A DNA stretch of 64,000 nucleotides from Epiperipatus broadwayi (Eukaryota > Onychophora > Udeonychophora > Euonychophora > Peripatidae), in the NCBI GenBank assembly GCA_028023455.1, contig JAQFVV010000012.1, forward strand, positions 11,444,499 through 11,508,498, in the 5' to 3' direction. The position numbers and the translations under genes were made by a program. The notes under the pieces are model-generated. The model was not told the DNA's origin. It was given only the letters and a program-made list of their open reading frames with translations, and ran no database searches. Of the stretch, positions 34,701 through 44,284 are shown piece after piece (the stretch's first letter is position 1; each line of letters opens with the position of its first letter).

Positions 34701-36936
34701 TATGATGAATCATTGCTGACATAGATTAAACTTGAGTTTAAAACTTATTGTTTAATAAATTCACAAAATATATATCTTAAATAGATGATCTCACTATATT
34801 TCTTTTTTTTAAAAAGTTATATGTAAACTATCAACAATTCTTTATCACTACAATAAAGAATACTTTATTTATGTCATTATAGAAAATGCTCTAACTGAAG
34901 AATTTATCTTCTAGTTCATCTATATGTCATTCTCATATTTGTTTAGAATCATTGGATGTTTACTTCAAAATAAGTATGATAGTTTTATGGCTTTAAAATG
35001 TTGTTTTACCATTACCATAACTTAATAGTATAGGATTTTTTTAATATTGTAAATTCAGCCACATTGTTTTTACTAATTATTTAATTGAAAAGAAATCTGA
35101 AAGTCAATATATTTTGTGGATAGTTGAAAATGATCAATTATCTTTATTCTACTGATGTCTAAAAAATATTTATTTTAGAGATGTTCTTTTTTTTTAGATA
35201 ATGCATTATATTCATCATCAGCTGTTACAATTAACATAGTGGTAGAATTTTTTCAAATATTTTAATAATTATAAAGTAAATATTAGATTTTAAAACAGAA
35301 TTTAATAGATTTATCATAAATTCACTTTTATTTATTCACACTTTAAAAAAACATTAAAATAAAAAAGAATTCATTTTCTGAAACAGCATTTACATTAACT
35401 TTATTAATGACATTTATAGTATATTGTTCCTATTAACAAGTCAGCCTTTAAATATTTAAAAAGTCAAATGTGATTTTTTTAGAATATTATTTATAAAATT
35501 AAATTAGAAATTAAGTCCAATTTATTGAGTTTTAGTATAAAATAAAGATTTCATACAGAAGAAAAAGGTTGAATATTTTCAAAAATTCTCACCAGGTGAA
35601 ACAATAGAAAATGTCAGAATTTTAAAAGTTTGATATTTAGCAAAGAAATAAATAATGAACTTTTTCAATATTTACATTTTTAGTTATGCTAAAATATTTT
35701 TGATTAACATACTAATATTTCCCCAGAGCACTAATTATATCCCATTAATAAAATTTACTAACTTTTTTTATTTAAGAAGTGAATTTTTTTGGCACATGAT
35801 TAATTTGAAGCAAGAAAAGTATTTATCACCATCTTTATCATAAAAATGCAATAACACCTCTTGTTGTTTCTTGCTATTGACATATTTTATCTACATTCAT
35901 TCCACAACTCTTTTTCAGAAATTCAAACTTCTACTGACACCCCCATTGTCTTCATCTAATAAATTTTTCACAGATACATTAAAATTCATGCATTAGCATA
36001 CTCATTTAATATTTTACATGGTACTCTTAACTAAGTACTTTGACCCAACAATAAAATATTTAATCATTAGAAAATTTAAAAATTGATTTTTTGAATTGAA
36101 ATATTTGAAATTTCAGATATAAAAATTATTTTTGAAGGCCATTCTTATTAATAGTTTATCAGCTATGAACAACCTCTCTCATATAGGAATCACATATCAT
36201 TTTTTATTTTACAGTATTGAATTACAGAAGTGCAGTTCCCACCATAACATAGTGTCCCACACCATCATTAAATACATTTATAAAATAATAGTGAGAAAGG
36301 ATGCTTTTTCCATTAAACTCCCATCTTTTTTAAAATTAAATTTAGAGATCAGATCTTAGCCCCACTTAATATTTATTCATCTATTTGGAACTTTCCCTCA
36401 TCATTGAAGGTTTATATACATGAACTACTCTGGAAAGCTATTTTTCTTTTAAAAGTTATTTTTTAACATTTATAGTGTTTGATATTAAGATGTGATTATA
36501 ATGTTGTGGTTTAATCATAACTATTTTTTTATATGAAGAAATGTTTGTATAATTTGTATAAAATCTTAAAATAATCTATTACTAATATAATACCAATATT
36601 TATAAATCATGAATTTTACTATAAACTATTAATAAAATTATTTTAAAACTAATGTTTATGATGTAATTTAAATACTGAGATCTAAGAATAAAGTATATTA
36701 AAAAGTGGCAAACAATCATAAAATGCTATAATAATAATAATTGAGTGTTATTTGGTGATGTTACTCGATTATTATTTATTTCAAACTGCTTTCAGGAATT
36801 TAATATGCATGTATATAAATTATAATAATAATGATAAAACTATAATCACGATATGTTTTGTTTCAAATTTCCAAAGGCACAATTAAAAAATATTTAAAAT
36901 GCAACTAATGAACTGTGGAAAAAAAAACCCAACCAT
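34701..36936. other. AT-rich stretch left of the LTR element
   Basis: No gene recognised. The last 23 bases before the LTR homology (36914-36936) begin with TGT but otherwise do not match the corresponding inner LTR end. Confidence 0.45.
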
Positions 36937-38732
36937 AAGCTCCAACTTCCCTTTCACTTATATATGTAATGGGGAATCCTTATTATTCAAAATTGTCCAC
37001 TTTCCGCTACCTCAAGCAGAGAGAAATACGGAAACAGACGAGCCGATTTCCGTACTTGACCGAATCTGTAAGCTATACGGATATAGCCTCCAGATTATTT
37101 TTCCCGATCAACTTTCTCCCGACTGCTGTAAGATATTACAGTTACAGCGCTTGGCTAATTTATAAATTTTACAGGATAAAACCCTGCACCATCAACGTTT
37201 CACGTGTTAATTTCATAACTAAAAGAATGCCAAAAATGAAGTAATATTTCTACCCCCCTAGTATTAGATTATTTTGTGGAGTGGCGAAGAACGAGACAAG
37301 ACAGATTTGAATAAATTAATATATTTTTAATACTAACAAATAATTTGATAATAAAAGATATAAGAAACATTAACATAAAAAATTAAAACATATTATATTC
37401 TATAGTGCTATAAGGCAATACTTGAAATTCTTATAAATGAACAATTGAAATAAATACTTGAAATCATTATAAATGCTATCACATTTATAACTTGTCAGCC
37501 TAGCTGTCTATCACAAGAATGTCATTCTCATTCATCAAAGGCATTGGGCCATTGTCTATGGAATTTATGTGCACATTTGACGATATATAAAATAATATTT
37601 AAGTTACCTAGGGTTTAGTCTTTGTGTTCATTCCGATGTGTTGTCGACCGTCACGTGGATTATCCACTTCTTTAGGAGGGACGGTCGCAGATTATATTTG
37701 GCGGGGTGTAGCTTCTTGGTTAATAAGGCATGGAGGACGAGGCATCACAGGTCGGGCCACTACAGGAGTCCATAGGCAGGCGTTACTACCGTAGTTGTTA
37801 CATTATTGCAGAACCATTGGTACAGAAGTCCGGATTGACCGCGATCATGATGGCCTTAGCCGGTCATACTATGTGAGATATCGACGGTAAAAGTCATGTT
37901 GGTTAGCTATATCGGCTGATTCTTGGAGCCGCGATTTTTTCACCTTGTCGACTCGAAGTCTCAAGCTCTAATCTCTCCTTTAATCTCCTTAGCTCTCCAC
38001 CTAACTTTTTTCTTTTTTTTTTTTTTTAATTAAAACATTCCAATGGTCTTTGTCCTTTAGATTCTTTGTTTCCACTTGTTGTTGACACCTCCCATGCTAT
38101 GCCTTCGGCCATATGTAAATTTATTTTATATGATTTTATAGCGCTACGTACATTTTATTTATTTCCTTATTTTTCTTTGATTACTTACACAAATTTTAAT
38201 GCATGTTTTTCTTTATTTCTTATTTAAATTTTAATGATCATTTATTTTTTATCTAATTCTTGCTTTAACTCTACTCCATAAAACCCGCATTTCGTTTATC
38301 GTCAAATGTGTACTTTGAAGCCCAGATTCTTATCTTTTCGAACATATTAATTTTCTAGGTTTTTTCTTTCCGCGCTATCGAAGTTTTTCCCTTTTTTTTT
38401 TTTTTAAACTTTACTTTTCCTAAATCATATTTTACTACATGTTTTATTTATGTTTCTTTACTGCTTTAACTTTCCTACCGTATGCTTGTAGTATTATAAT
38501 TTAATATTTACTTTTATCAAAATTCGGACTTTGACTAGCAAAAGATAACGATCTTGTTAACTCTAGTTCCCTCTCTTTCTCTTTGTTTTGTTAATTTTCA
38601 ACATTTCTTGGTTTTGTTAATTTCCAAGCTCGTTTTTCTTTCTTATTTATTTCTTTCTTTCCAACCCTAACATTTCTAATTTGTGGATGTTTTGTAGGTA
38701 CATGTGTGACCACAGTATGTGCGCTCATCACA
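36937..38732 (-). repeat. 3' LTR of the gag-only element, outer 24 bases missing
   Basis: Matches 42504-44284 throughout. The 24 bases at 42480-42503 (TGTAACGGGCACGGGACGATCG...) have no counterpart here: 36914-36936 begins TGT but is unrelated after that. The outer terminus of the element has therefore been lost or replaced. Two overlapping plus-strand open frames (ending at 37165 and 37244) are preserved in both LTRs, but this follows from recent LTR identity and is not evidence of coding. Confidence 0.85.
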
Positions 38733-38737
38733 TTACA

Positions 38738-38752
38738 CCATTCCTCCCTTTT
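38738..38752 (-). other. Polypurine tract
   Basis: AAAAGGGAGGAATGG on the minus strand lies just upstream of the 3' LTR and is almost all purine, as needed to prime plus-strand DNA synthesis. It is followed by TGTAA and then TGTGATG. This suggests the true LTR start may be TGTAATG, five bases further out than the repeat shared by both copies. Confidence 0.65.
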
Positions 38753-39529
38753 AAAATTTTTTTTCCTGCACAAAAAAAATTTTAACCTTATGCCTGGAAA
38801 GCTAAGTGCTCCCAACTATTGTTCGAACTCTTTTTTTTTTTTCATTATTGCTACTATGATGTAGCGATGAGGTTAATCTATAGAGAGGCGACCAGGTAAA
38901 TTATATCCCTTTCTTTGCTGAACCAAGCAGTATAGCCAAACCAATTTAATCCTAACATTACCATGCATGCGTTTAATTTCTGCCACTACTCGTATCTACA
39001 GGTTCGAATCCACAGGATATCTCTGTGACCCGATTAAACCTGTTCATACATCGCATTTCTGCAATAAGGCACCTCTAAGTGCCAACTCCGGACACTATTA
39101 TTGAGGTGGCTTGGGAGACTGGCATCTTTCCGTCCAGCTCATTCATGAGCCCAGTGTATTTCTGAAAGCTCTATATTCATACCAAAAGGGGTTCTTTCCC
39201 CATAGATTGGTCTCTGGACCATTGACTCATGATATATGTGCTTAATATCTAACTGGAAATATTAATCCAGTGAGTCATTGTGATACTGGGATCTCTGTCC
39301 CTGTGTTCTCTGTGTGATAATACTTGATGCACCGCAGAACACACAAGCATGACAAAGAAGAAGGCAAAACCAAGTACTGCTAATAAGATCAAGCTACAAA
39401 TATCTAAGCCTACTTTCCCTCAACCTCAATCTACGACCCCATCCTGCCAATTAATTTATCCTTTATCATTTTATCCTAAAGTCCCTCATACTGTTTGGCC
39501 ATCTATTGGCTCGTCATTTCTTTATATCG
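38753..39529. other. Internal region of the LTR element between gag and 3' LTR
   Basis: No pol or env motif was found in any frame, although this is where pol would lie in a full element. It contains GGTTCGAATCC at 39001, identical to a tRNA B-box word, but no tRNA can be folded around it. Composition is like the rest of the element, so it is element sequence of unknown use. Confidence 0.5.
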
Positions 39530-39764
39530 TTAGTTTCCGTATGCCCATCCGTTCTCCATGATTCGAGGTCCATGTCCATTTCTGAATTTGTCATCATCTA
39601 GTCCTCCCTTTTTTTTTATTTTGGGACCGCTCTTACGTTTTATCTGGTGGTTGTCTTCCTCTGTTGATATCACCTCTTCCTCCTCTGGGATGCGGATGTT
39701 GCTCTCGAGGTCCATGACTCACTGTCATGTCATATGGACGCTTATATTCTGTCTCCTCTCTCTG
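39530..39764 (-). pseudogene. Open tail after the gag stop, possible gag C-terminus
   Basis: Directly after the gag TGA the same frame stays open for 43 codons to a TAA at 39633-39635. It encodes an arginine/glycine-rich segment (HPRGGRGDINRGRQPP), the sort of RNA-binding tail that Gag proteins use in place of a zinc knuckle. From 39715 a second frame encodes 61 residues with an acidic patch (PEEEEVISTEED) followed by a lysine-rich patch (KRKSGPKIKKKGG), ending at 39530. Either the TGA is a nonsense mutation or readthrough and frameshifting extend Gag. Sequence alone cannot tell; no other annotation was possible. Confidence 0.4.
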
Positions 39765-41081
39765 TCATCCGTTTCCTTGCCTCCTCGGGTTCCATTCCCT
39801 AGAATATCCTTGTTCTTCTTGCCAACGTCTTTCCCCAGGATCCCAGTCATTTCTTATTCTAGGTGCTTCTTTTACACGCGGTTCCGACGGCGATTCATCA
39901 TTCTGTTGGTTGTCCCTAGTGGTGTCCAGCGCACTCAGCATCTCTGCCACCTGGTCCACCGTTTTCCTCTCTGTACTGATGAGAGTACGTTCAATGTCCT
40001 TCGGAAACCCGGACCTAATTATACGGAGTATTTGCATCTCCGATAACGGGTTTGCCGTTATTAGTCGTAATCTAGCCACTTGTCGACGGAAGAATGTTAC
40101 GAATGATTCCTCCGGTCCCCATTTGTGCTGTTTTATTTGATGCAACATATGCTCCTGGAGCTCCTCACTCCAATAACTGCTCTTCAACATTCTCTGGTAT
40201 GCTGCAAACGTAATGGGCTTCTGGAATAGCGAATTCCACCAGACTTGAGACTCGCCCTGCAGATGGCTGCAAGCGACTGCTATCTTGGCTTCTTCACTTA
40301 CTCTACTGAATTGGAAGTACCATTCCAGGCTGTTCAAGTGTTCCATCGGGCTTTCTCCAGGGTTACCAGTGAAAACTTGTACCTTCAGGAAGTGGTGGAA
40401 GCCCACAGGATAGTCCATGTAATTTCCAGATTCTCTGATTCTGTCTTCTCCATTAGTTCTTGGTTCTCGGCCCTCTATATTGGCATTAATGCTGCTATTG
40501 GCTGTACTCTTTACACATTCTTCCACTCTTGTGTTTAAGCTGGCTATTACTTTTGCCACTTGACCTAAACTCTCCTGCACGCTCATCATCACTCTTTGAC
40601 TCTTATCTCTAACTACCTCCGTCTCTTCATCTAACGGTCTTATCTCCCTTTCTGGATGTCCTATATCCTTTTCCCAATCACACTCTCCTAATTCTCTAAC
40701 TCTCTCCTCAACCGTTTCAGATTTCGCATATCCACATGGCCCTATACTCCTTTGTTCCTCCATCCCCATCTCTGGGTGAAATCCAGCCCATGTATCATTA
40801 GACTTTGATTGCTGGATGATCTCATTTTTTACTTCTTCCTTGAATGCAGCCATTCTTTTCTGGCTATCGATTTCGACCTTGATCATCCATTCTTCTATTC
40901 TTCTCTCCTGTCTGTTCATGTATTCTTCCACGAATTGCTGTTGATCAATCCTCATTTGCCTTAGCATATCCATGATATCATTATTACTTATTTTACCCGG
41001 TGCTTTCATCTCTTTATCTTCATTCCCTTCTCTCACTTCCTTTCCTTGAAAGTCCATTTTATCTTGGGATCTCGTATGCAT
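39765..41081 (-). CDS. gag: Gag protein of LTR retrotransposon, intact
   Basis: The 438-codon frame is uninterrupted from ATG at 41081. Residues about 35-95 are rich in E, K, Q and R with a heptad-like pattern (QQQFVEEYMNRQERRIEEW), suggesting a coiled coil. Residues about 224-385 form a Ty3/Gypsy-type Gag capsid domain: FTGNPGESPMEHLNSLEWYF (237 onward), a C-S-H-L-Q-G-E-S-Q-V-W-W block (271-282), and ESFVTFFRRQVARLR (325 onward). The C-terminus (about 400-438) is basic and R/W-rich with no CCHC zinc knuckle. Gag would assemble RNA-containing particles in the cytoplasm. The frame ends in TGA at 39765. It is the only intact retroelement protein in the window, and no pol follows. Some other start further upstream is unlikely because the LTR/leader boundary is far away and non-coding. 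Confidence 0.88.
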   Translation of the reverse strand: MHTRSQDKMDFQGKEVREGNEDKEMKAPGKISNNDIMDMLRQMRIDQQQFVEEYMNRQERRIEEWMIKVEIDSQKRMAAFKEEVKNEIIQQSKSNDTWAGFHPEMGMEEQRSIGPCGYAKSETVEERVRELGECDWEKDIGHPEREIRPLDEETEVVRDKSQRVMMSVQESLGQVAKVIASLNTRVEECVKSTANSSINANIEGREPRTNGEDRIRESGNYMDYPVGFHHFLKVQVFTGNPGESPMEHLNSLEWYFQFSRVSEEAKIAVACSHLQGESQVWWNSLFQKPITFAAYQRMLKSSYWSEELQEHMLHQIKQHKWGPEESFVTFFRRQVARLRLITANPLSEMQILRIIRSGFPKDIERTLISTERKTVDQVAEMLSALDTTRDNQQNDESPSEPRVKEAPRIRNDWDPGERRWQEEQGYSREWNPRRQGNG

Positions 41082-42455
41082 AAATATAATGTTCTTTAAC
41101 CCTTAATCTACGTTTTTAATATTGTTTTACTAAACTCTTCTGGCTATATTTATATAACGAAAATTTTTTTCTATTGATTCTCTGCTTTCCTTTTACTTTG
41201 ATTAACGATTTAATATTTGTGATTTATCAGTTAGCATTTAGATCGCTAGCCAACCCAAACATTTGTACTCCGGTTCCTCTTCTTGTCCGCCTGCCCTAGA
41301 TTTGCCCAACTGCCCATCCACCTTGATGATTGTCCTCGTTTTTCCCTACTCATCTACCTCTGACTCACTTTAATTAATTCAATGCTGCACGTTTATATAT
41401 ATATATATTTTTAAAATTTTAACTCACTACTATATCGATATATCTAAAGAAATTCATTTTGACTGTGTTTCCAGACGCATGAACTGATGACATATATATT
41501 TCTAATATTTCGTTATAAACTCCACTTATTTTATGGTCGTTTTAAAATAAAATGATACACATATATTTCTTCACTGGGATAATCTCATTCGTTACACATA
41601 AAACGTTTTTTGTAAATTATATTCCTTTCACTATCTTAAAATCATACGTATATCTTTTTTTTTTTTCACCCTAATAAATACACTCGAACATTTTCATTAA
41701 TCATTATAACTATTTTATTTCGGCTGGACTGAGACACGATATTTTAGAATCATACACACATTTTTCCACTTCACCTGTGATACTCGGCTATTATAGACTC
41801 TCTCATTTATGCTTTAAATCTTACTAAACTATTTTATTTCTTTTACTTAACTACTTTATGTTTTTCGGTAAACAAATATCACGAGAATCTATATTTTTGA
41901 TTGCTGTACTTATAGCCATATACGCTTCATTATTTTCCTATGAAACCATACACATTTATTTTCTAACTTTAACTTACTGGAACATACTATTAAATCACAT
42001 ATATATTTCTTCAACATCACTTAGTCCCGCGACTATTATTTCTTTCATTACTTAGCATGAAAATTCGTACAACTTTGTGTTATTCTCTCCCATTTTTTTT
42101 TCCCAACACGACTTATCTTACATGGCGGTAATCATTTGACATTATGATTTCTTTGTTCATTATAACTTGATTAATTATTATCTGAGATTATCCTTCACTA
42201 TTCATTTCAATAACTTTCATAATACTAAAAAAAATTTCCCCCTCGCTACTCTTTGTACACATTTGACGTGAAACGCTCGTATGGAGTATTATAAAAAAAA
42301 ACTTATCCCCTTCGCCTTCGCTTTTTGCCACTTTAACTTGCAACGCTAAATTTATATGTTTGAAAACACATATATTAACCAATTTTTATTTTAGAAAATA
42401 TTTATTATATTATATAATTATTCAACACGTGATTGTTAATTGGGCAGAAGTTTCA
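41082..42455. other. Long untranslated leader of the LTR element
   Basis: About 1.37 kb between primer binding site and gag with no long minus-strand frame. It may hold packaging signals. Its plus strand is very poor in G. Confidence 0.5.
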
Positions 42456-42474
42456 AATCCCGGACTGGCCCCCA
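42456..42474 (-). other. Primer binding site, tRNA-Pro-like
   Basis: On the minus strand TGGGGGCCAGTCCGGGATT lies five bases (TATTT) inside the 5' LTR end. It matches the complement of the animal tRNA-Pro 3' end (TGGGGGCTCGTCCGGGAT), known from other retroelements, except at two central positions. It would prime minus-strand DNA synthesis. The mismatches may be mutations, or another tRNA may be used. Confidence 0.72.
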
Positions 42475-42479
42475 AAATA

Positions 42480-44284
42480 TGTAACGGGCACGGGACGATC
42501 GAAAAGCTCCAACTTCCCTTTCACTTATATATGTAATGGGGAATTCTTATTATTCAAAATCGTCCACTTTCCGCTACCTCAAGCAGAGAGAAATACGGAA
42601 ACAGACGAGCCGATTTCCGTACTTGACCGAATCTGTAAGCTATACGGATATAGTCTCCAGATTATTTTTCCCGATCAACTTTCTCCCAGCTGCTGTAAGA
42701 TATTACAGTTACAGCGCTTGGCTAATTTATAAATTTTACAGGATAAAACCCTGCACCATCAACGTTTCACGTGTTAATTTCATAACTAAAAGAATGCCAA
42801 AAATGAAATAATATTTCTACCCTCCTAGTATTAGACTATTTTGTGGAGTGGCGAAGAACGAGACAAGACAGATTTAAATAAATTAATATATTTTTAATAC
42901 TAACAAATAATTTGATAATAAAAGATATAAGAAACATTAACATAAAAAAAATTAAAACATATTATATTCTATAGTGCTATAAGGCATTACTTGAAATTCT
43001 TATAAATGAACAATTGAAATAAATACTTGAAATCATTATAAATGCTATCACATTTATAACTTGTCAGCCTAGCTGTCTATCACAAGAATGTCATTCTCAT
43101 TCATCAAAGGCATTGGGCCATTGTCTATGGAATTTATGTGCACATTTGACGATATATAAAATAATATTTAAGTTACCTAGGGTTTAGTCTTTGTGTTCAT
43201 TCCGATGTGTTGTCGACCATCACGTGGATTATCCACTTCTTTAGGAGGGATGGTCGCAGATTATATTTGGCGGGGTGTAGCTTCTTGGTTAATAAGGCAT
43301 GGAGGACGAGGCATCACAGGTCGGGCCACTACAGGAGTCCATAGGCAGGCGTTACTACCATAGCTGTTACATTATTGCAGAACCATTGGTACAGAAGTCC
43401 GGATTGACCGCGATCATGATGGCCTTAGCCGGTCATACTATGTGAGATATCGACGGTAAAAGTCATGTTGGTTAGCTATATCGGCTGATTCTTGGAGCCG
43501 CGATTTTTCACCTTGTCGACTCGAAGTCTCAAGCTCTAATCTCTCCTTTAATCTCCTTAGCTCTCCACCTAACTTTTTCTTTTTTTTTTTAATTAAAACA
43601 TTCCAATGGTCTTTGTCCTTTAGATTCTTTGTTTCCACTTGTTGTTGACACCTCCCATGCTATGCCTTCAGCCATATGTAAATTTATTTTATAGGATTTT
43701 ATAGCACTACGTACATTTTATTTATTTCCTTATTTTTCTTTGATTACTTACACAAATTTTAATGCATGTTTTTCCTTTATTTCTTATTTAAACTTTAATG
43801 ATCATTTATTTTTTATCTAATTCTTGCTTTAACTCTACTCCATAAAACCCGCATTTCGTTTATCGTCAAATGTGTACTTTGAAGCCCAGATTCTTATCTT
43901 TTCGAACATATTAATTTTCTCTAGGATCGAAGTTTTTTCTTTTTTTTTTTTTTTTTTAAACTTTACTTTTCCTAAATCATATTTTACTACATGTTTTATT
44001 TATGTTTCTTTACTGCTTTAACTTTCCTACCGTATGCTTGTGGTATTATAATTTAATATTTACTTTTATCAAAATTCGGACTTTGACTAGCAAAAGATAA
44101 CGATCTTGTTAACTCTAGTTCCCTCTCTTTCTCTTTGTTTTATTAATTTTCAACATTTCTTGGTTTTGTTAATTTCCAAGCTCGTTTTTCTTTCTTATTT
44201 ATTTCTTTCTTTCCAACCCTAACATTTCTAATTTGTGGATGTTTTGTAGGTACATGTGTGACCACAGTATGTGCGCTCATCACA
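42480..44284 (-). repeat. 5' LTR of the gag-only element
   Basis: On the minus strand it starts TGTGATGAGCGCAC and ends CCCGTTACA, next to the primer binding site. It is 1805 bp long, unusually long for a Gypsy-type LTR. It must contain the promoter and polyadenylation signals, but I could not pinpoint them. Compared with the other LTR it carries about 20 substitutions plus a few small indels and a 15-bp difference near 43925. Confidence 0.87.

Larger units (their letters stand above)
36937..44284 (-). mobile_element. Gag-only LTR retrotransposon with 1.8 kb LTRs
   Basis: Two direct repeats of about 1.8 kb (36937-38732 and 42480-44284) are about 99% identical and flank 3.75 kb of internal DNA. 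Relative to the gag frame the element runs right to left: 5' LTR 44284-42480, primer binding site 42474-42456, gag 41081-39765, purine tract 38752-38738, 3' LTR 38732-36937. No protease, reverse transcriptase, RNase H or integrase motif was found in any frame of the interior. It therefore resembles non-autonomous TR-GAG elements that borrow enzymes from a full-length relative. The element is richer in G, C and CpG than its surroundings. No target duplication is visible. Confidence 0.85.

Noticed and set aside
36899-37244. Two overlapping plus-strand open frames in the LTR, preserved again at 42433-42811
   Set aside because: Their preservation follows from the recent duplication of the LTR. 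They are antisense to gag and show no recognisable domain.
39001-39011. GGTTCGAATCC, identical to a tRNA gene B-box
   Set aside because: No matching A-box at the right distance and no cloverleaf can be formed. It lies inside the LTR element.
39558-40538. Plus-strand open frames of 97 to 162 codons
   Set aside because: They lie antisense to the intact gag frame and mirror its codons, so they are shadows.
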